64,000 bases of DNA. Origin: Clostridia bacterium (GTDB lineage Bacteria > Bacillota > Clostridia > UBA1381). The stretch lies in contig JAGBHE010000080.1 in assembly GCA_017935675.1 (NCBI GenBank), positions 1-64,000 of the forward strand. The letters run 5' to 3'. Under the pieces are notes generated by a model. That model saw only the letters and a program-made list of their open reading frames with translations, was not told the DNA's origin and did no database searches. Position 1 is the first letter of the stretch. Every line of letters starts with the position of its first letter. This document shows, in pieces, positions 34,801 to 45,200 of this stretch. The position numbers were made by a program, and so were the translations under genes.

Positions 34801-36350
34801 CTGCCGGCAATAACGTATTTTACGGCGTTAAGCATCAGAGACAGGTTAATTTCCTCCGTGACTGCGGGCTGTGGGTTGTTACAGATCGTATGACAAGCGA
34901 AGACGCTCATAAATACACCACAAGATGGACTTTGCCCATCGGGCCTGTAAAACCGGGCATAGAGTGGCATTACAAAGCGTTCAATGATGAAAATATCTTT
35001 ATTGATGAAACTAATCACAGCATTGCCACAAATGATAACGGTATGCCGAACATATCAATATATAACTTCTCAACGAGCGATATAAAATATACAAGTTCAA
35101 AGCATGAAGTGCCTGAAAACAACGGTGAAAAAACATCAGATTTCTTCCTGGCCGATGTTAATTTCGAGGGAAAAGGTGACAGCGACGCAATGCTGCTCAG
35201 CGTTATGTATCCGAGAGAAACAGCCGGCGACGAGCTTGTTGATATCAAATCGATTGGCAGCGGAAAGAAAACCGTCGGATTTGAAGCCGTTACAGGTGAC
35301 GGCACTAAGGTAAACTATATTGCCGCTGTCAATAAAAACGAAACACTTTCTGCTATGGATGTTACGGCAGTTGGTGAATCGCTTGCTGTTGTAAAGGGAA
35401 CGGATGGCGTTGTTCGCGGAGTTGCACTTGGATGTAACAGAATAAGTGTCGGCGGTGCAACGCAGTTTGTTCAGTACAAGGATTTTGAGTTTGAGGTTAA
35501 GGGAAGTTCAATAATAAATGTTAAGCCGATTACAGCTCCGATTCAACAGGTTCAGATTTCGCCTGAGGTTGACAGCTTTGCCGATAAGCTTGAGATTACC
35601 ATGAGCTGTCCGACAGACAATACAGAAATACATTATACAACCGATATGTCTGATCCTACACCGGATTCTCCTCTTTATAAAGGGCCTGTAACAATTACCG
35701 AATCTACTGTTGTAAGAGCGCGTGCTTTCCGCAAGGGAACAAAAGACAAACCCATTGTTATGAGCTGTGATGAAGCGTCGGTACCTGTCTGGGCGCAGTT
35801 CACAAAAGAAGAAATGCGTGTGCCCGCAAAGACCGGAGAGGTTGAACAAGGCTTAGACTATGACTATTATCAAGGCAACTGGAAGAAGGAATATATTGCA
35901 CTTAGAGATTGTGTACCTGTAAGCAGCGGTAAAGTAAATTCACTTTTTGATATTTCACCGAAACAGACGGAAAAGGGTACTTTTGCATTCAAATACACAG
36001 GCTATATTGATATTCCGGAGGATGGATTGTATTCTTTCTATGCTCCGAGCGAATATAATCTTTCCGAATGTATGACCGGATATGAGCTTAATTTGTATAT
36101 TGACGGTGAACAGTGGTATCCGGCAACACGTAGATTTGCATTTGGGTCATGGACCCTGCCGCTTAAGAAGGGCCTTCATACCTTTGAAGTCGGATACAGT
36201 GATTTCAGAATGGATGCTTTAAAGGAATATACAAGAGAAGGTCTTAAAAAGCAAATAATCTGGACCGGATATACTCCCGAAATAAAGATTTCCGGACCGG
36301 GTATTGAGCTTCAGCCTATTCCTGACAGTATGCTTTTCAGAGATAAATAA
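31878..36350 (+). CDS. Giant secreted lyase-like protein: LamG, CAO-N, heparinase-like, chitobiase-C, PA14-like
   Basis: A 1490-residue exported protein. In order: signal peptide (1-28); LamG-like domain (about 45-230, DMTVQPDPLNPKN); a pair of copper-amine-oxidase N-terminal-type repeats (about 262-390: RNDRTLVPVRFVSENFGAKV and KDRTFIPLRVLAEALGKNV); a helical toroid-like region (about 450-820); a beta-sandwich (about 834-1180) opening YPYGGYYIFRDGWD with FDQDLIAAGEVGMYD, resembling the heparinase II/III C-terminal part; a chitobiase-C-like Ig fold (about 1225-1295, EIHYTTDMSDPTPDSPLY); and a PA14-like C-terminal domain (about 1320-1475). Catalysis is inferred from fold-level likeness only. 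The following gene is a full-length paralogue. GAGGAGAG precedes the ATG. Confidence 0.72.
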   Translation: MLRKRLISAFILASMTGGTIPCIEAGAADNKSEPWIMSVQAERDYEDMSIDDVINQDRNYDMTVQPDPLNPKNMTMRERATDHETQGFGPSYQLDTNATKTGALVIEEDVMFTSRSYMEYDLYLRAVDGENGHGYGLPMWDLYSHSLFGMTPELNKWYSVQYVIDIDNARYSIYLKDANGDYLYQKRQIPMMEGLDYSMGFKEVYTRFQGNMNTDATVYTDNFRIYTADTALLDEHIASELAEIEKRTKYYSDSARSKIKNSVVLYIDGPYSYVNNKKKLINPDNPMVCPMIRNDRTLVPVRFVSENFGAKVDWNQSDSAVTVTKGDLKINMTVNSNTMYVNGESVNLDAPPVIEKDRTFIPLRVLAEALGKNVFWDSRGLIVISSDGSVLDSEKDSKIIDELFAAKYGIKKPEIKVDATSLLTQGANERKAKFTSRDSAENVKAMAEELGVMLDLEREELSPYKDFLNAGQYADALVWYEKYFLDGTKKFTESYFDTSFLYKGLKEAAITRVTDVKADNMLFNIIYGDGKFLSVGEPGVVNWEYNKPEKKYDSSYFLMAVPALWTYTTFDPLMYTYMATENPSYFIRWMEYVDDFCINQNLFTDMMPYDSFDSANSTPVTRDYIYRMRTIANFLEDDYSVYSENSFTRLLLKILNDYIVQAAVYTRNNPQNWTNDQYNDLMTTGIMLDDLGLKMGKEVYRIGKRRAESFPTVTFLPDGSDIEQVVAYDIVGLRGIGWIMDTMQDIEPEMLPEEWYQEYKDYAIRRGTFLTHFMTPQGNFPMGFRSDTRLRTGTIPEMENYCPEIYQNDTYQNSTVASTLLEEGGPVPDFTSEAYPYGGYYIFRDGWDKKAQNGMLYGHTKLVISNMGKNVFVLNAFDQDLIAAGEVGMYDYCVTQNFVDGVPQNATAGYPTWGHKGQRTTAWNEPLNNRWGTSEHFDFAETSYEGAYGTGLVPKEEIEKYGGRQTISDLDSQVSAGNNVFYGVKHQRQVNFLRDCGLWVVTDRMTSEDAHKYTTRWTLPIGPVKPGIEWHYKAFNDENIFIDETNHSIATNDNGMPNISIYNFSTSDIKYTSSKHEVPENNGEKTSDFFLADVNFEGKGDSDAMLLSVMYPRETAGDELVDIKSIGSGKKTVGFEAVTGDGTKVNYIAAVNKNETLSAMDVTAVGESLAVVKGTDGVVRGVALGCNRISVGGATQFVQYKDFEFEVKGSSIINVKPITAPIQQVQISPEVDSFADKLEITMSCPTDNTEIHYTTDMSDPTPDSPLYKGPVTITESTVVRARAFRKGTKDKPIVMSCDEASVPVWAQFTKEEMRVPAKTGEVEQGLDYDYYQGNWKKEYIALRDCVPVSSGKVNSLFDISPKQTEKGTFAFKYTGYIDIPEDGLYSFYAPSEYNLSECMTGYELNLYIDGEQWYPATRRFAFGSWTLPLKKGLHTFEVGYSDFRMDALKEYTREGLKKQIIWTGYTPEIKISGPGIELQPIPDSMLFRDK

Positions 36351-36362
36351 CTGAGGTGGATA

Positions 36363-39300
36363 ATGAGATATTTAAAAAATGCAGCTGCATTATGCCTGAC
36401 TGTTGTAATGACAGGCTCCGATTGTGTGCTCGCAGAAGACGGTTCTCATATTATCGAAACCTTATTCTATGAGGATTATCAAAGCAGGCAAACAGGAGAA
36501 ATAATTTTTGACACCGGCAATTACAACGTAACGGTTCAGACCGATCCCGATAATCCCGAAAATAAAGTTTTAACAGAGGTTTTCAGGCAGCAGGATACCG
36601 AAGGCTTTGTCAGAGCAAATGATATTGATCCCTCCAAAACAAGCAGCGGAATGCTTGTTTTGGAGGAAAAAATAAAGTTTTATACAAACTCAAACGGGAC
36701 ATTTGATCAGGGAATGTACCTGAGAAGTGTTGCCGGAAATAACGGTTTTCAGCTCTGGTGGGGGACAAACAAGGATTTTTACGGATTACAGCTTGAAAAT
36801 AAAAAATGGTATAAAATAACCTGTACATTTAATATTGACACAAAAACCTTTGATGTTTTCATTCAGGATGAGTCGGGATATTTATTGAAGGAAATTGATA
36901 ACATAAGGCTTACTCATGAGGTTGATTTCTCAAAAGGTATTTATATCAGCTTTGAAAGGTTCAGGGGAATATCAGACTCAGAGGATAAAATTCTGTGTGA
37001 CGATCTTCACATTTATAAAGGAAACCGTGACAAGGTGGTTGAAAAAATAAAAGCCGAAAGCCTTGACGGCGAAAAAAGCAAACGTTTTTATTCACAGGAG
37101 CTGCAGCAGAAATTAAATAACTCGATTGTTCTTTTTGTGGATAATCCGTGTGCTTACGTAAATAACGAAAAAACAAAAATTGACGCGGATAACAGCATTG
37201 TCAGACCTGTTATTGTGAACAGCAGAACAATGGTCCCGATAAGATTTTTAGCCGAAAGCATGGGACTTGATGTAAAATGGGGAGAATCTGATAACTCTGT
37301 CACTCTTTCAAACGGAACTAAAACGGTCAGGATGATTGTAAACAGCAAAAGAATTGACGTCGGCGGAACCGATGTGTTAATTGATGTTCCGCCGATGATT
37401 ATCAGTGACAGAACATTTGTACCGCTCAGAGCAATATCGGAAATCCTCGATAAAAATGTTCAGTGGGATGACAGGGGAATAATTGTTATAGTCGATTCTG
37501 ATGAAAATCTGACGGCGGAATTGCTTGACGGTCTTTATGATTCAAGGTTTTTTATCGGTAGCACTTCTTTTGATGTTGTTGAGGAACAGAGGCTGTCTGC
37601 GGATGAAGAGGCAATCAGAACAGAAGCGTTTAAGACGCGAAACAGTCCCGAACAGATAAAAGAACTTGCATGTCAGCTTTCCGATATGCTTAACCTAAAT
37701 AATCCGAAGCTTGAAAGTTTTTCAATGTTTATGAGAACCAATCAATATTCTGAGGCACTCAGGGAATTCAGAAAATTTGCCTTTTCCGAATTGAAGGAGA
37801 TGGACGAAGATTACTGGGATTGGAATTTTGCGTATAATTATGATTCCGAGCAGACAAATAATAAGGGCATAGCCCATAATTCCGACAAGATGCTTTTTGA
37901 TATTGTTCTCAGCAGCAGCGGTCTGCCGATAAACATCGGCATGGCGGGAAGCATTAACTGGGATTACAACAAACCGGATTTGTCAGGCAATCCGTTTGAT
38001 AATTCGTGGAGAAATTATAATTATTTATATGATTACAAGCTGTTTGACCCGCTGTTTTACAGCTTTTGGGGAACGGGCGATATTAAGTATCTTGATAAGT
38101 GGTCTGAATATATGGATGACTGGTGTATTAATGAGAATAATTTTGAAAAAATACTGCCGCCATACATAGCCGACCAAAATAACAGCAATTCATTGGCTTC
38201 GACTTTTATGTATCAGATGCGGCTTCTTGCAAAGTCATTGCCTGATGACGGCAGCGGCTTTTCGGCTGAAACGCTTGCAAGAATGTTTGTGAAAATCATC
38301 ACCGAATATCCGGTTATAACGGTAACGTATATGCGTTCGGACCCGGAAAACTGGACGCCGGGATTTTTTGCCTCTGTCGTATCAACGGGATTGCAGCTTG
38401 ACAGACTCGGCTTTAAATGTGCTGATTTTTACGTAAAGGCAGGGCTTCGCAGAGACGAAGATTATGCTGTTACTCAAATGCACCCTGACGGAACTCAGAC
38501 AGAAACTGTTTTCGGATATCTTGCCGAGTATATAAAGTATAATCCGGTTGTAAGTAATTTAATAAGAAAATATAAGCCCGATATTGTTCCCGAAACATGG
38601 TACACGGTTCAGGATGAGTATGTAAAGCAAGCGGCGGATCTTGTTATTCGTATGCTGACTCCGGATGGGAGATATCCAAGCGGATTCAGGGATATTTTAT
38701 CTGACAGAGCGAAGCAAATGACAGAGCTTTTGAAGGAAAGATTCCCGGACGCGCTGACAGACGGGATTAATCAGAAAATATTATCGTCTATCAGCAATAA
38801 TACGAACGGACCGAGTGAGTTTACATCGGAATATTATCCGTACAGCGGATTGTATTTTATGCGTGACAGATGGACAAAAGGCGGTCAGTACGGATTTATG
38901 TTCAGTGCGCCGTATGCTTATCAGAGAACGACAGGAAGCAATATGTTTGTGTTAAATGCGTTTAATCATGACATGCTTGTTGCCGGTGAGGTTGGAGCGT
39001 ATGACCCGATAAAGTCGCCGCTTCTTGTAGATGACCGGTCACAGAATGCAACAGACGGATATACATACTGGGGGCACAGAAGCGCAATGGTAAGCGCTGC
39101 GGATGTTTACGGCGATAACCGTTGGGGAAGCACAGATAAATTTGATTTTTCCGAAGCTGAGTACAGCGGACTTTTCGGAAATAACATCTCTGATGTCACA
39201 CACAAAAGACAGATACATTTTGTAAAGAGTATCGGATTATGGATTGTTACAGACAGAATTATAAGCGATGAAGTTCATAATTATACTTTAAAATGGCGGC

Positions 39301-40679
39301 TGCCGGTGCTGCCTCACGGTCATTCGGGCGGAGAATATGAGGCTTTTGATAAAAATAATTTTGTTATAGATCAAAATAACAACTCATTTAAAACCTCAGA
39401 TGATGATTCTGCAAATCTTACAGTGAATTTTGTCTCAAATGCAGATATTTCATATTCCGGACAGGATGAACCGGTAGATTCGGACAATGCTTATAAAATA
39501 TCCGACTTCTACTGTTTAAATGCAAATCTGTCAGGCAGCGGTGAAAAAATCGTTTCGAGCATAATATATCCACGCGCAAAATTGAGCGATGATATAACAG
39601 ACGTTACAAAAATCGGAGAATGCGGATTTACGGCAAGGCTTAACGACGGCTCAAGGATTCACTATATTATCCCCGGAAATAATAACACGGAGACTATTGA
39701 TGATGTATCCTTTTGCGGAGAATCGTTGTTGCTTTCAAAGGATAAAAACGGAAATGTCAGCGGAGTTGCACTTGGATGTGAAAGCGTTTCCGTAAACGGT
39801 ATTAATCAGGAAATCCCATGTTCTGATTTTGAATTTGAGATTAAATCGGGGATTTTGACAAATACAGCTTCAATTAACAAACCCATTGAACCTGTTACAA
39901 TCTCTCCGGGAGTTGACGTTTTTTCGGACTCTTTAACCGTTGAGCTTTCAAATAAGTGCAGTGATGCGGAAATCAGATATACAACCGACGGAAAAGAGCC
40001 TGCAATAGATTCGGCTCTTTACACTGCACCGTTTACGATAGACAGCACAACGATTGTAAAAGCAAAGGCGTTCAGAAAAAATACAAACGACTGCTGCGGC
40101 AGTACAAATGTATCTCCCCTTGCTATGGCAGTTTATACGAAAAAACAGCTGATGCCTTCCATGAACGTATCGGATACCGAGCAAGGATTGATGTTTGACT
40201 ATTACGAAGGTAACTGGAAAAAAGCTTTTACAGACATCGGAAACGTAACACCTGTTTTGAGCGGTAAAACATCAGCGCTTTTTGATATGTCTGCAAAGCA
40301 AACGGGAAATGATTATTCATTCAGGTATTACGGTTATATTAATATACCAAAAAGCGGTGTATATACGTTTATCGCGCCTGAAGAATATATAAGACCTCAC
40401 ATAATGGAGGGATATGAGCTTAACGTGTATATTGACGGAATGAAGTGGTATCCTTCAACGCTCAGAAACAGCTTCGGAAAGTGGTCAATTCCGCTTGAGG
40501 GCGGTATGCATGAATTTACGGTGTCATATGTTGACTACAGATGCGGAGCTGATGAAAAGTTTAATGCGGGTCAGAAAAACAACGTAATATGGGACGGTGA
40601 TGCTCCTGAATTGAAAATTTCAGGTCCCGATATGGAAGCCCGGACCGTCCCCGACAATTTGTTGTTCAGAAAAAAATAA
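36363..40679 (+). CDS. Giant secreted lyase-like protein, paralogue of the preceding gene
   Basis: 1438 residues with the same order of parts as its neighbour: signal peptide (1-24); LamG-like domain (about 35-220, YNVTVQTDPDNPENKV); copper-amine-oxidase N-terminal repeats (about 255-380, SRTMVPIRFLAESMGLDV); toroid-like helical region (about 430-810); beta-sandwich from about 824 (YPYSGLYFMRDRW, FNHDMLVAGEVGAYDP); chitobiase-C-like fold (EIRYTTDGKEPAIDSALY); and a PA14-like end with TEQGLMFDYYEGNWKKA. The two have diverged at most positions, so the duplication is old and they may differ in linkage preference. It starts 12 bases after the paralogue's stop, with GAGGTGG upstream. No SLH or sortase signal is present. 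Confidence 0.72.
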   Translation: MRYLKNAAALCLTVVMTGSDCVLAEDGSHIIETLFYEDYQSRQTGEIIFDTGNYNVTVQTDPDNPENKVLTEVFRQQDTEGFVRANDIDPSKTSSGMLVLEEKIKFYTNSNGTFDQGMYLRSVAGNNGFQLWWGTNKDFYGLQLENKKWYKITCTFNIDTKTFDVFIQDESGYLLKEIDNIRLTHEVDFSKGIYISFERFRGISDSEDKILCDDLHIYKGNRDKVVEKIKAESLDGEKSKRFYSQELQQKLNNSIVLFVDNPCAYVNNEKTKIDADNSIVRPVIVNSRTMVPIRFLAESMGLDVKWGESDNSVTLSNGTKTVRMIVNSKRIDVGGTDVLIDVPPMIISDRTFVPLRAISEILDKNVQWDDRGIIVIVDSDENLTAELLDGLYDSRFFIGSTSFDVVEEQRLSADEEAIRTEAFKTRNSPEQIKELACQLSDMLNLNNPKLESFSMFMRTNQYSEALREFRKFAFSELKEMDEDYWDWNFAYNYDSEQTNNKGIAHNSDKMLFDIVLSSSGLPINIGMAGSINWDYNKPDLSGNPFDNSWRNYNYLYDYKLFDPLFYSFWGTGDIKYLDKWSEYMDDWCINENNFEKILPPYIADQNNSNSLASTFMYQMRLLAKSLPDDGSGFSAETLARMFVKIITEYPVITVTYMRSDPENWTPGFFASVVSTGLQLDRLGFKCADFYVKAGLRRDEDYAVTQMHPDGTQTETVFGYLAEYIKYNPVVSNLIRKYKPDIVPETWYTVQDEYVKQAADLVIRMLTPDGRYPSGFRDILSDRAKQMTELLKERFPDALTDGINQKILSSISNNTNGPSEFTSEYYPYSGLYFMRDRWTKGGQYGFMFSAPYAYQRTTGSNMFVLNAFNHDMLVAGEVGAYDPIKSPLLVDDRSQNATDGYTYWGHRSAMVSAADVYGDNRWGSTDKFDFSEAEYSGLFGNNISDVTHKRQIHFVKSIGLWIVTDRIISDEVHNYTLKWRLPVLPHGHSGGEYEAFDKNNFVIDQNNNSFKTSDDDSANLTVNFVSNADISYSGQDEPVDSDNAYKISDFYCLNANLSGSGEKIVSSIIYPRAKLSDDITDVTKIGECGFTARLNDGSRIHYIIPGNNNTETIDDVSFCGESLLLSKDKNGNVSGVALGCESVSVNGINQEIPCSDFEFEIKSGILTNTASINKPIEPVTISPGVDVFSDSLTVELSNKCSDAEIRYTTDGKEPAIDSALYTAPFTIDSTTIVKAKAFRKNTNDCCGSTNVSPLAMAVYTKKQLMPSMNVSDTEQGLMFDYYEGNWKKAFTDIGNVTPVLSGKTSALFDMSAKQTGNDYSFRYYGYINIPKSGVYTFIAPEEYIRPHIMEGYELNVYIDGMKWYPSTLRNSFGKWSIPLEGGMHEFTVSYVDYRCGADEKFNAGQKNNVIWDGDAPELKISGPDMEARTVPDNLLFRKK

Positions 40680-40716
40680 ATTTATAGTCTTTTTATTAAA
40701 CGAAAGGAGTATTTAA

Positions 40717-42252
40717 ATGAAAAAATCTCAAAAAATCTTATCACTTGTACTTGGCGGAGCAGTATCTGTTTCTATGATTGCAGGCTGTAATTCATCCAAA
40801 AAACAGGCTGAAACATCGCCTGATGACAATGTAAAGCTTACATGGATGATGCTTGGCCCCGGTGAACAAAAGGATACTCAAATGGTTGTAGATGAGTTTA
40901 ACAAGCAGCTTGAGGGCATAATCCCTAATACGTCTTTGGAGCTTAAGGTGTATTCAACGTCGGAATATGCTGAAAAGTATAAGCTCGTATCTGCGGCAAA
41001 CGAGCCGATAGACCTTATATGGATAGGCTGGCTTATTGATTACCCGACAGAGGTTAAAAACGGTTCATATTATGCCATGGATGAATTGCTTGACAAGTAC
41101 GGCGCGGATATTAAAGCTGAAATCCCCGAGAGCTTGCTTAACTCCGTAAAAATTGACGGTAAGCTTTATCAGATTCCGAACTATCAGATGATGGTGGGAG
41201 GAAGAAACGGTATTGCAGCTCATAAAAATTCAACCGATAAATATGCAGATGCGCAAAAGATTCAGGAAGTTCTTTATAACAGCCCGACTATGACGGAAGC
41301 ATGCTATGATGTTATAGAAGAATACCTTGAAAAGCTTAAAGCAGGCGGTGAATTAAATCTTGGCGTAAGCACGGAAACCTTTGCAAGACTTGTTCAAAAG
41401 GGTTATCAGACGGTTGGAAGCGGTTATGATTTTGTAATTCGCAGAGACGATCCGAAGTGCAAGGTTTACAACTTCTATGAAACACCTGAAATGCAGCTTT
41501 TCTTTGAAAAGATGAATGACTGGTATAAGAAAGGTTATATCAGGAAGGACATTCTTGCCGTTGAAAACGTAACACAGGATGAAGGAAAGCCTGACGGCTA
41601 CGACTTGTGGGTAACGCAGTATTTCGATAAGAGATCTGAAAGCCTTTCATCACAATACGGTTTCCCGATTGAGTTGATTCCGCAAAATGAAGAATATTAT
41701 TACGACGGCGGCTCGGCGACAGGTACTGCCATTTCGGCAAATTCAAAGAATCCTGACAGGGCAATGCAGCTGTTGGATTTACTGAATACCAAAAAGGGAA
41801 AAGATATATATAACACTTTAGTTTACGGAATAGAAGGAGTTCACTATAATAAGGTTTCAGATACAAGAATTGAAACCTTGAGCTATTCGGGAGCACCTGA
41901 CAGCAGCAGCGCATACGGTCAGTATAAGTGGGCAGTGGGCAATACATTCAATGCTTATGAAATCCCCGGAGATCTTGAGGGTTGGAATGACTATATTCTG
42001 GGATTGAATGAGTCATGTATAACATCGCCTGTTGCAGGACTTATTTTTGACAATTCAAGCGTAAAGATTGAAAGCGCTCAGATTGCTACCATTACGAATG
42101 AGTTTGTTCGTTCTTTGAATTCAGGAGCTATTGCCGATTACAAGGAAAGCTATGATAAGATGATTGCCAAGCTGAATGCAGCAGGTGCAGAAAAGTATAT
42201 GGCTGAGCTGCAAAGACAGATAGACGAATATCTCAGCAGTAATAATAAATAA
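40717..42252 (+). CDS. Extracellular solute-binding lipoprotein (locus 2)
   Basis: A 511-residue sugar-binding lipoprotein: lipobox SMIAGC, lipidated Cys24. The mature part has LTWMMLGPGEQKDTQMVVDEF, EKYKLVSAANEPIDLIWIGW and KLYQIPNYQM, and a C-terminal end of the DUF3502 type common in LplA-like proteins (YMAELQRQIDEYLSS). It has no permease genes beside it, whereas the permease pair at 54579 and 55591 has no binding protein, so the two probably form one importer. GAAAGGAG lies upstream. It follows the lyase-like giants by 37 bases and is probably in their operon. Confidence 0.9.
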   Translation: MKKSQKILSLVLGGAVSVSMIAGCNSSKKQAETSPDDNVKLTWMMLGPGEQKDTQMVVDEFNKQLEGIIPNTSLELKVYSTSEYAEKYKLVSAANEPIDLIWIGWLIDYPTEVKNGSYYAMDELLDKYGADIKAEIPESLLNSVKIDGKLYQIPNYQMMVGGRNGIAAHKNSTDKYADAQKIQEVLYNSPTMTEACYDVIEEYLEKLKAGGELNLGVSTETFARLVQKGYQTVGSGYDFVIRRDDPKCKVYNFYETPEMQLFFEKMNDWYKKGYIRKDILAVENVTQDEGKPDGYDLWVTQYFDKRSESLSSQYGFPIELIPQNEEYYYDGGSATGTAISANSKNPDRAMQLLDLLNTKKGKDIYNTLVYGIEGVHYNKVSDTRIETLSYSGAPDSSSAYGQYKWAVGNTFNAYEIPGDLEGWNDYILGLNESCITSPVAGLIFDNSSVKIESAQIATITNEFVRSLNSGAIADYKESYDKMIAKLNAAGAEKYMAELQRQIDEYLSSNNK

Positions 42253-42269
42253 TATAGGAGGAATAACTT

Positions 42270-45200
42270 ATGAAACCGAGATCTATAAAAAGCAGAGCGG
42301 CTCATATGCTTTTGGCTTTATTTATGATGCTGAACCTGTTTAACACAGCAGCTATGGCTTCGGGTTCTGCGGCAGACGCTGTTGCGGCTGCTGAATCAAC
42401 CCAAAGCCAGACAGATATTGATACGGCACAGGTTATTGTTTCATCAATGGAGAAGTCACCGGAAAGAACTGCCCTTGAGGCAAGACTGGATGTATTACAG
42501 AACAAGGTAGATGCAATATTCAATTATGATGTATCAGGCAGAGAAAACGGTTTTGAAATCTATGTAAATCCTGAAGGCGGCTGGAATGTTACGGTTCAGG
42601 ATGATCCTCTCGGGAAATACGGCAAGGTAATGCAGCAGCATTATGTCGCTGCAGCTCCCGGCGGCTGGAATCAGGCAATTTTTGATGAACCGATAAGCGG
42701 CAGGGTCACAATAGAAGAAAGTATCATGTTTGCCTGCACAGGTAAGGATGCAAGAGCTTTCAGGGCATATTTAGGCTTGGGTTCGGGCTCAGATCAGAGA
42801 CTTTTCAGCTTCTATCCGTCAGACCATGACTACTGTCAGGGCTTGTATCTTTGCCACGGCAACAGCGACTGGCTCAGAATGCAGGGAAGCGAAAATGCTG
42901 TGACTAGAGATAAGTGGTACGATATAAAAATAGTAATCGACACAGAAACAAAAGAATATGAGGCTTATCTGTCTCGTGACGGTGAGTTAATCGGTTCTGT
43001 AAAGGATACAGCTTACAATGCCGATTATTCAAAGGGACTGGCGTCAATAAGCTTAGCGCCGGAGGGGTCTTCAAGCGCCGGCGATGATTATCTTTATTAT
43101 ACAGGCGTCCGCGCATACATAGAAACACCTGAAATTGCTGCGAGAAAGCTTCTTGTAAAAGCTGAAAGATCAAAGACCGATCACGATATTCTCACTGCCG
43201 CCAAGGCTGTTTACGCACTGGAAAACGGCGACGTAAAGACAGCTTTTACGGAAAGACTGGCAGCCATAGGCGATATAAGCGAGCAGGACGTTCTTGTTTC
43301 AAAGGCGTTTGAGACAAAAGTCCAGGCAGATATTGATGCTGCACAGATAAGTGTTGCTTCAATGGAAAACGGCGCAAAGAAAACAGCTTTTATTAATAAG
43401 CTTGACAATTTACAAAAATATATTGACGCTGTTTTCTCTGTTGAATTTTCAGAGTATGAAACAGGCTATAAAGATTATTTTATTTCAAACGGCGTAACAA
43501 CCGAAGTAAAAGAGGCAGACGGAAACAAGTACCTTGATGTGAATGTTTCAGACAGCGGAGTCGGCGGAATAAGTGTAATTCACACCTTCAGCGACAGACC
43601 GCTGACAGATAACAGCTTTACTGTTGAACAGAAGCTTAAATTTGACGGAACGTTTTCTGACAATTTTGAATTTAATATTGATATTCAGGGTGACAACGGT
43701 TATTATTATTTTGAAAGAATAACACCCTTTAATAATTTCGGCGGTTATGATTCCGGAGGGGATTTTATTTATCAGGACGGATTTGTCCCCGGAAGATGGT
43801 ATAATTTTGTTATTTCTTATGACAAGACAACCGGAAAATATACAAAATCAATAATTGATACAGTAACGGGTAATACTGAACAGAAAACAAATCTCAGCCT
43901 TAATGTCAAGCCTGAGGAATGGAAAGAAATCCGTTACCGTTTGAGCGGAAACTCACCTGATAAAACGGGAGTTGTCGGAGCAGATGATTTTTACCTTATT
44001 ATCTCAGACGATATTAAAGAAGCAAGAAATGCCGTTGTAAAAGCTGAAAGAACAAAAACAGCCGCTGATTTGCTGGCGGCGGCAAAGAAGGTTTACGGCC
44101 TTTCCGACAGTGAGGAAAAGTCAGGATTTGCAGAAAGACTTTCAAACTGCGGAAATATTACCGAAGAAACCGTTCTTGTTTCAAAAGCGGAAGAAACAAA
44201 GAGTCAGTCTGATATTGACGCTGCACAGATAAGAGTTTCGGCAATGGATGATTCGGCGGAAAAAATATTGCTTGAAAACAAGCTTGACAGCTTGCAGAAG
44301 TCAATAGATGCGCTTTTCACAATTGATTTTTCCGAGTATGATGCGGGTTATACAGGATATTTCATTTCAAACGGAACAACAACAGAGATTAAAGAGGCAG
44401 GCGGAAACAAGTACCTTGATGCTGTAGTTTCTTCCGAAGGGGCAGGCGGCGTAAATGAGATATACGCAATTCCTGAAAATGCAATAGGTGATAATAGCTT
44501 TACTCTTGAACAGAAGCTTAAGTTTAACGGAAGCTTTGAAGGCTTTGAATTTAATATAGATATTGACGGCTTTGAATATTACTATCTTGAATGCATAACA
44601 CCGGACGGTAACTTCGGCGGCTACCATACAGGCGGAGATTTCAGATATCAGCAGTCAGGCGGCTTTGTACAAGGGAAATGGTATAATTTCATACTTTCAT
44701 ATGATAAGACAACAGGAAAGTACACAAAGTCAATTGTTGATGTTGAAACAGGTCATACCGAACAAAAGACAAATCTCGACCTTCAGATTAACCCGTCAGG
44801 CTGGAAAGCTATACGTTATCGCTTGGGAGGAAAATCAACTGACGGTAAGGGAGTAGTTGGTGTTGATGATTTCGTTCTTACGGTTGCAACGGATATTTCC
44901 TCCGCAAGAAATGCCGTTGTGAAAGCTGAAAGAACAAAAACAGAGGCTGATGTAAAAGCTGCGCGCAGCCTTGTTAATGCCTTGAGCGAGTCTGCTGATA
45001 AGACTGCGCTGTCGTCACGTCTTGACGCTGCAGCCGTTTATGCTCCTGCTGTTTCGGCGGTTGAAAAGGCAGAGGCTACAAGGTTGCTGGCAGATTATAA
45101 TGCAGCCCTCAATATTGTCGGTGCTCTTGAAGAAGGAAATATAAAAAATTCTCTGTTAAAGAGATTGGACGCAATTGAAATTATCGGTGCGGACAGTGCT

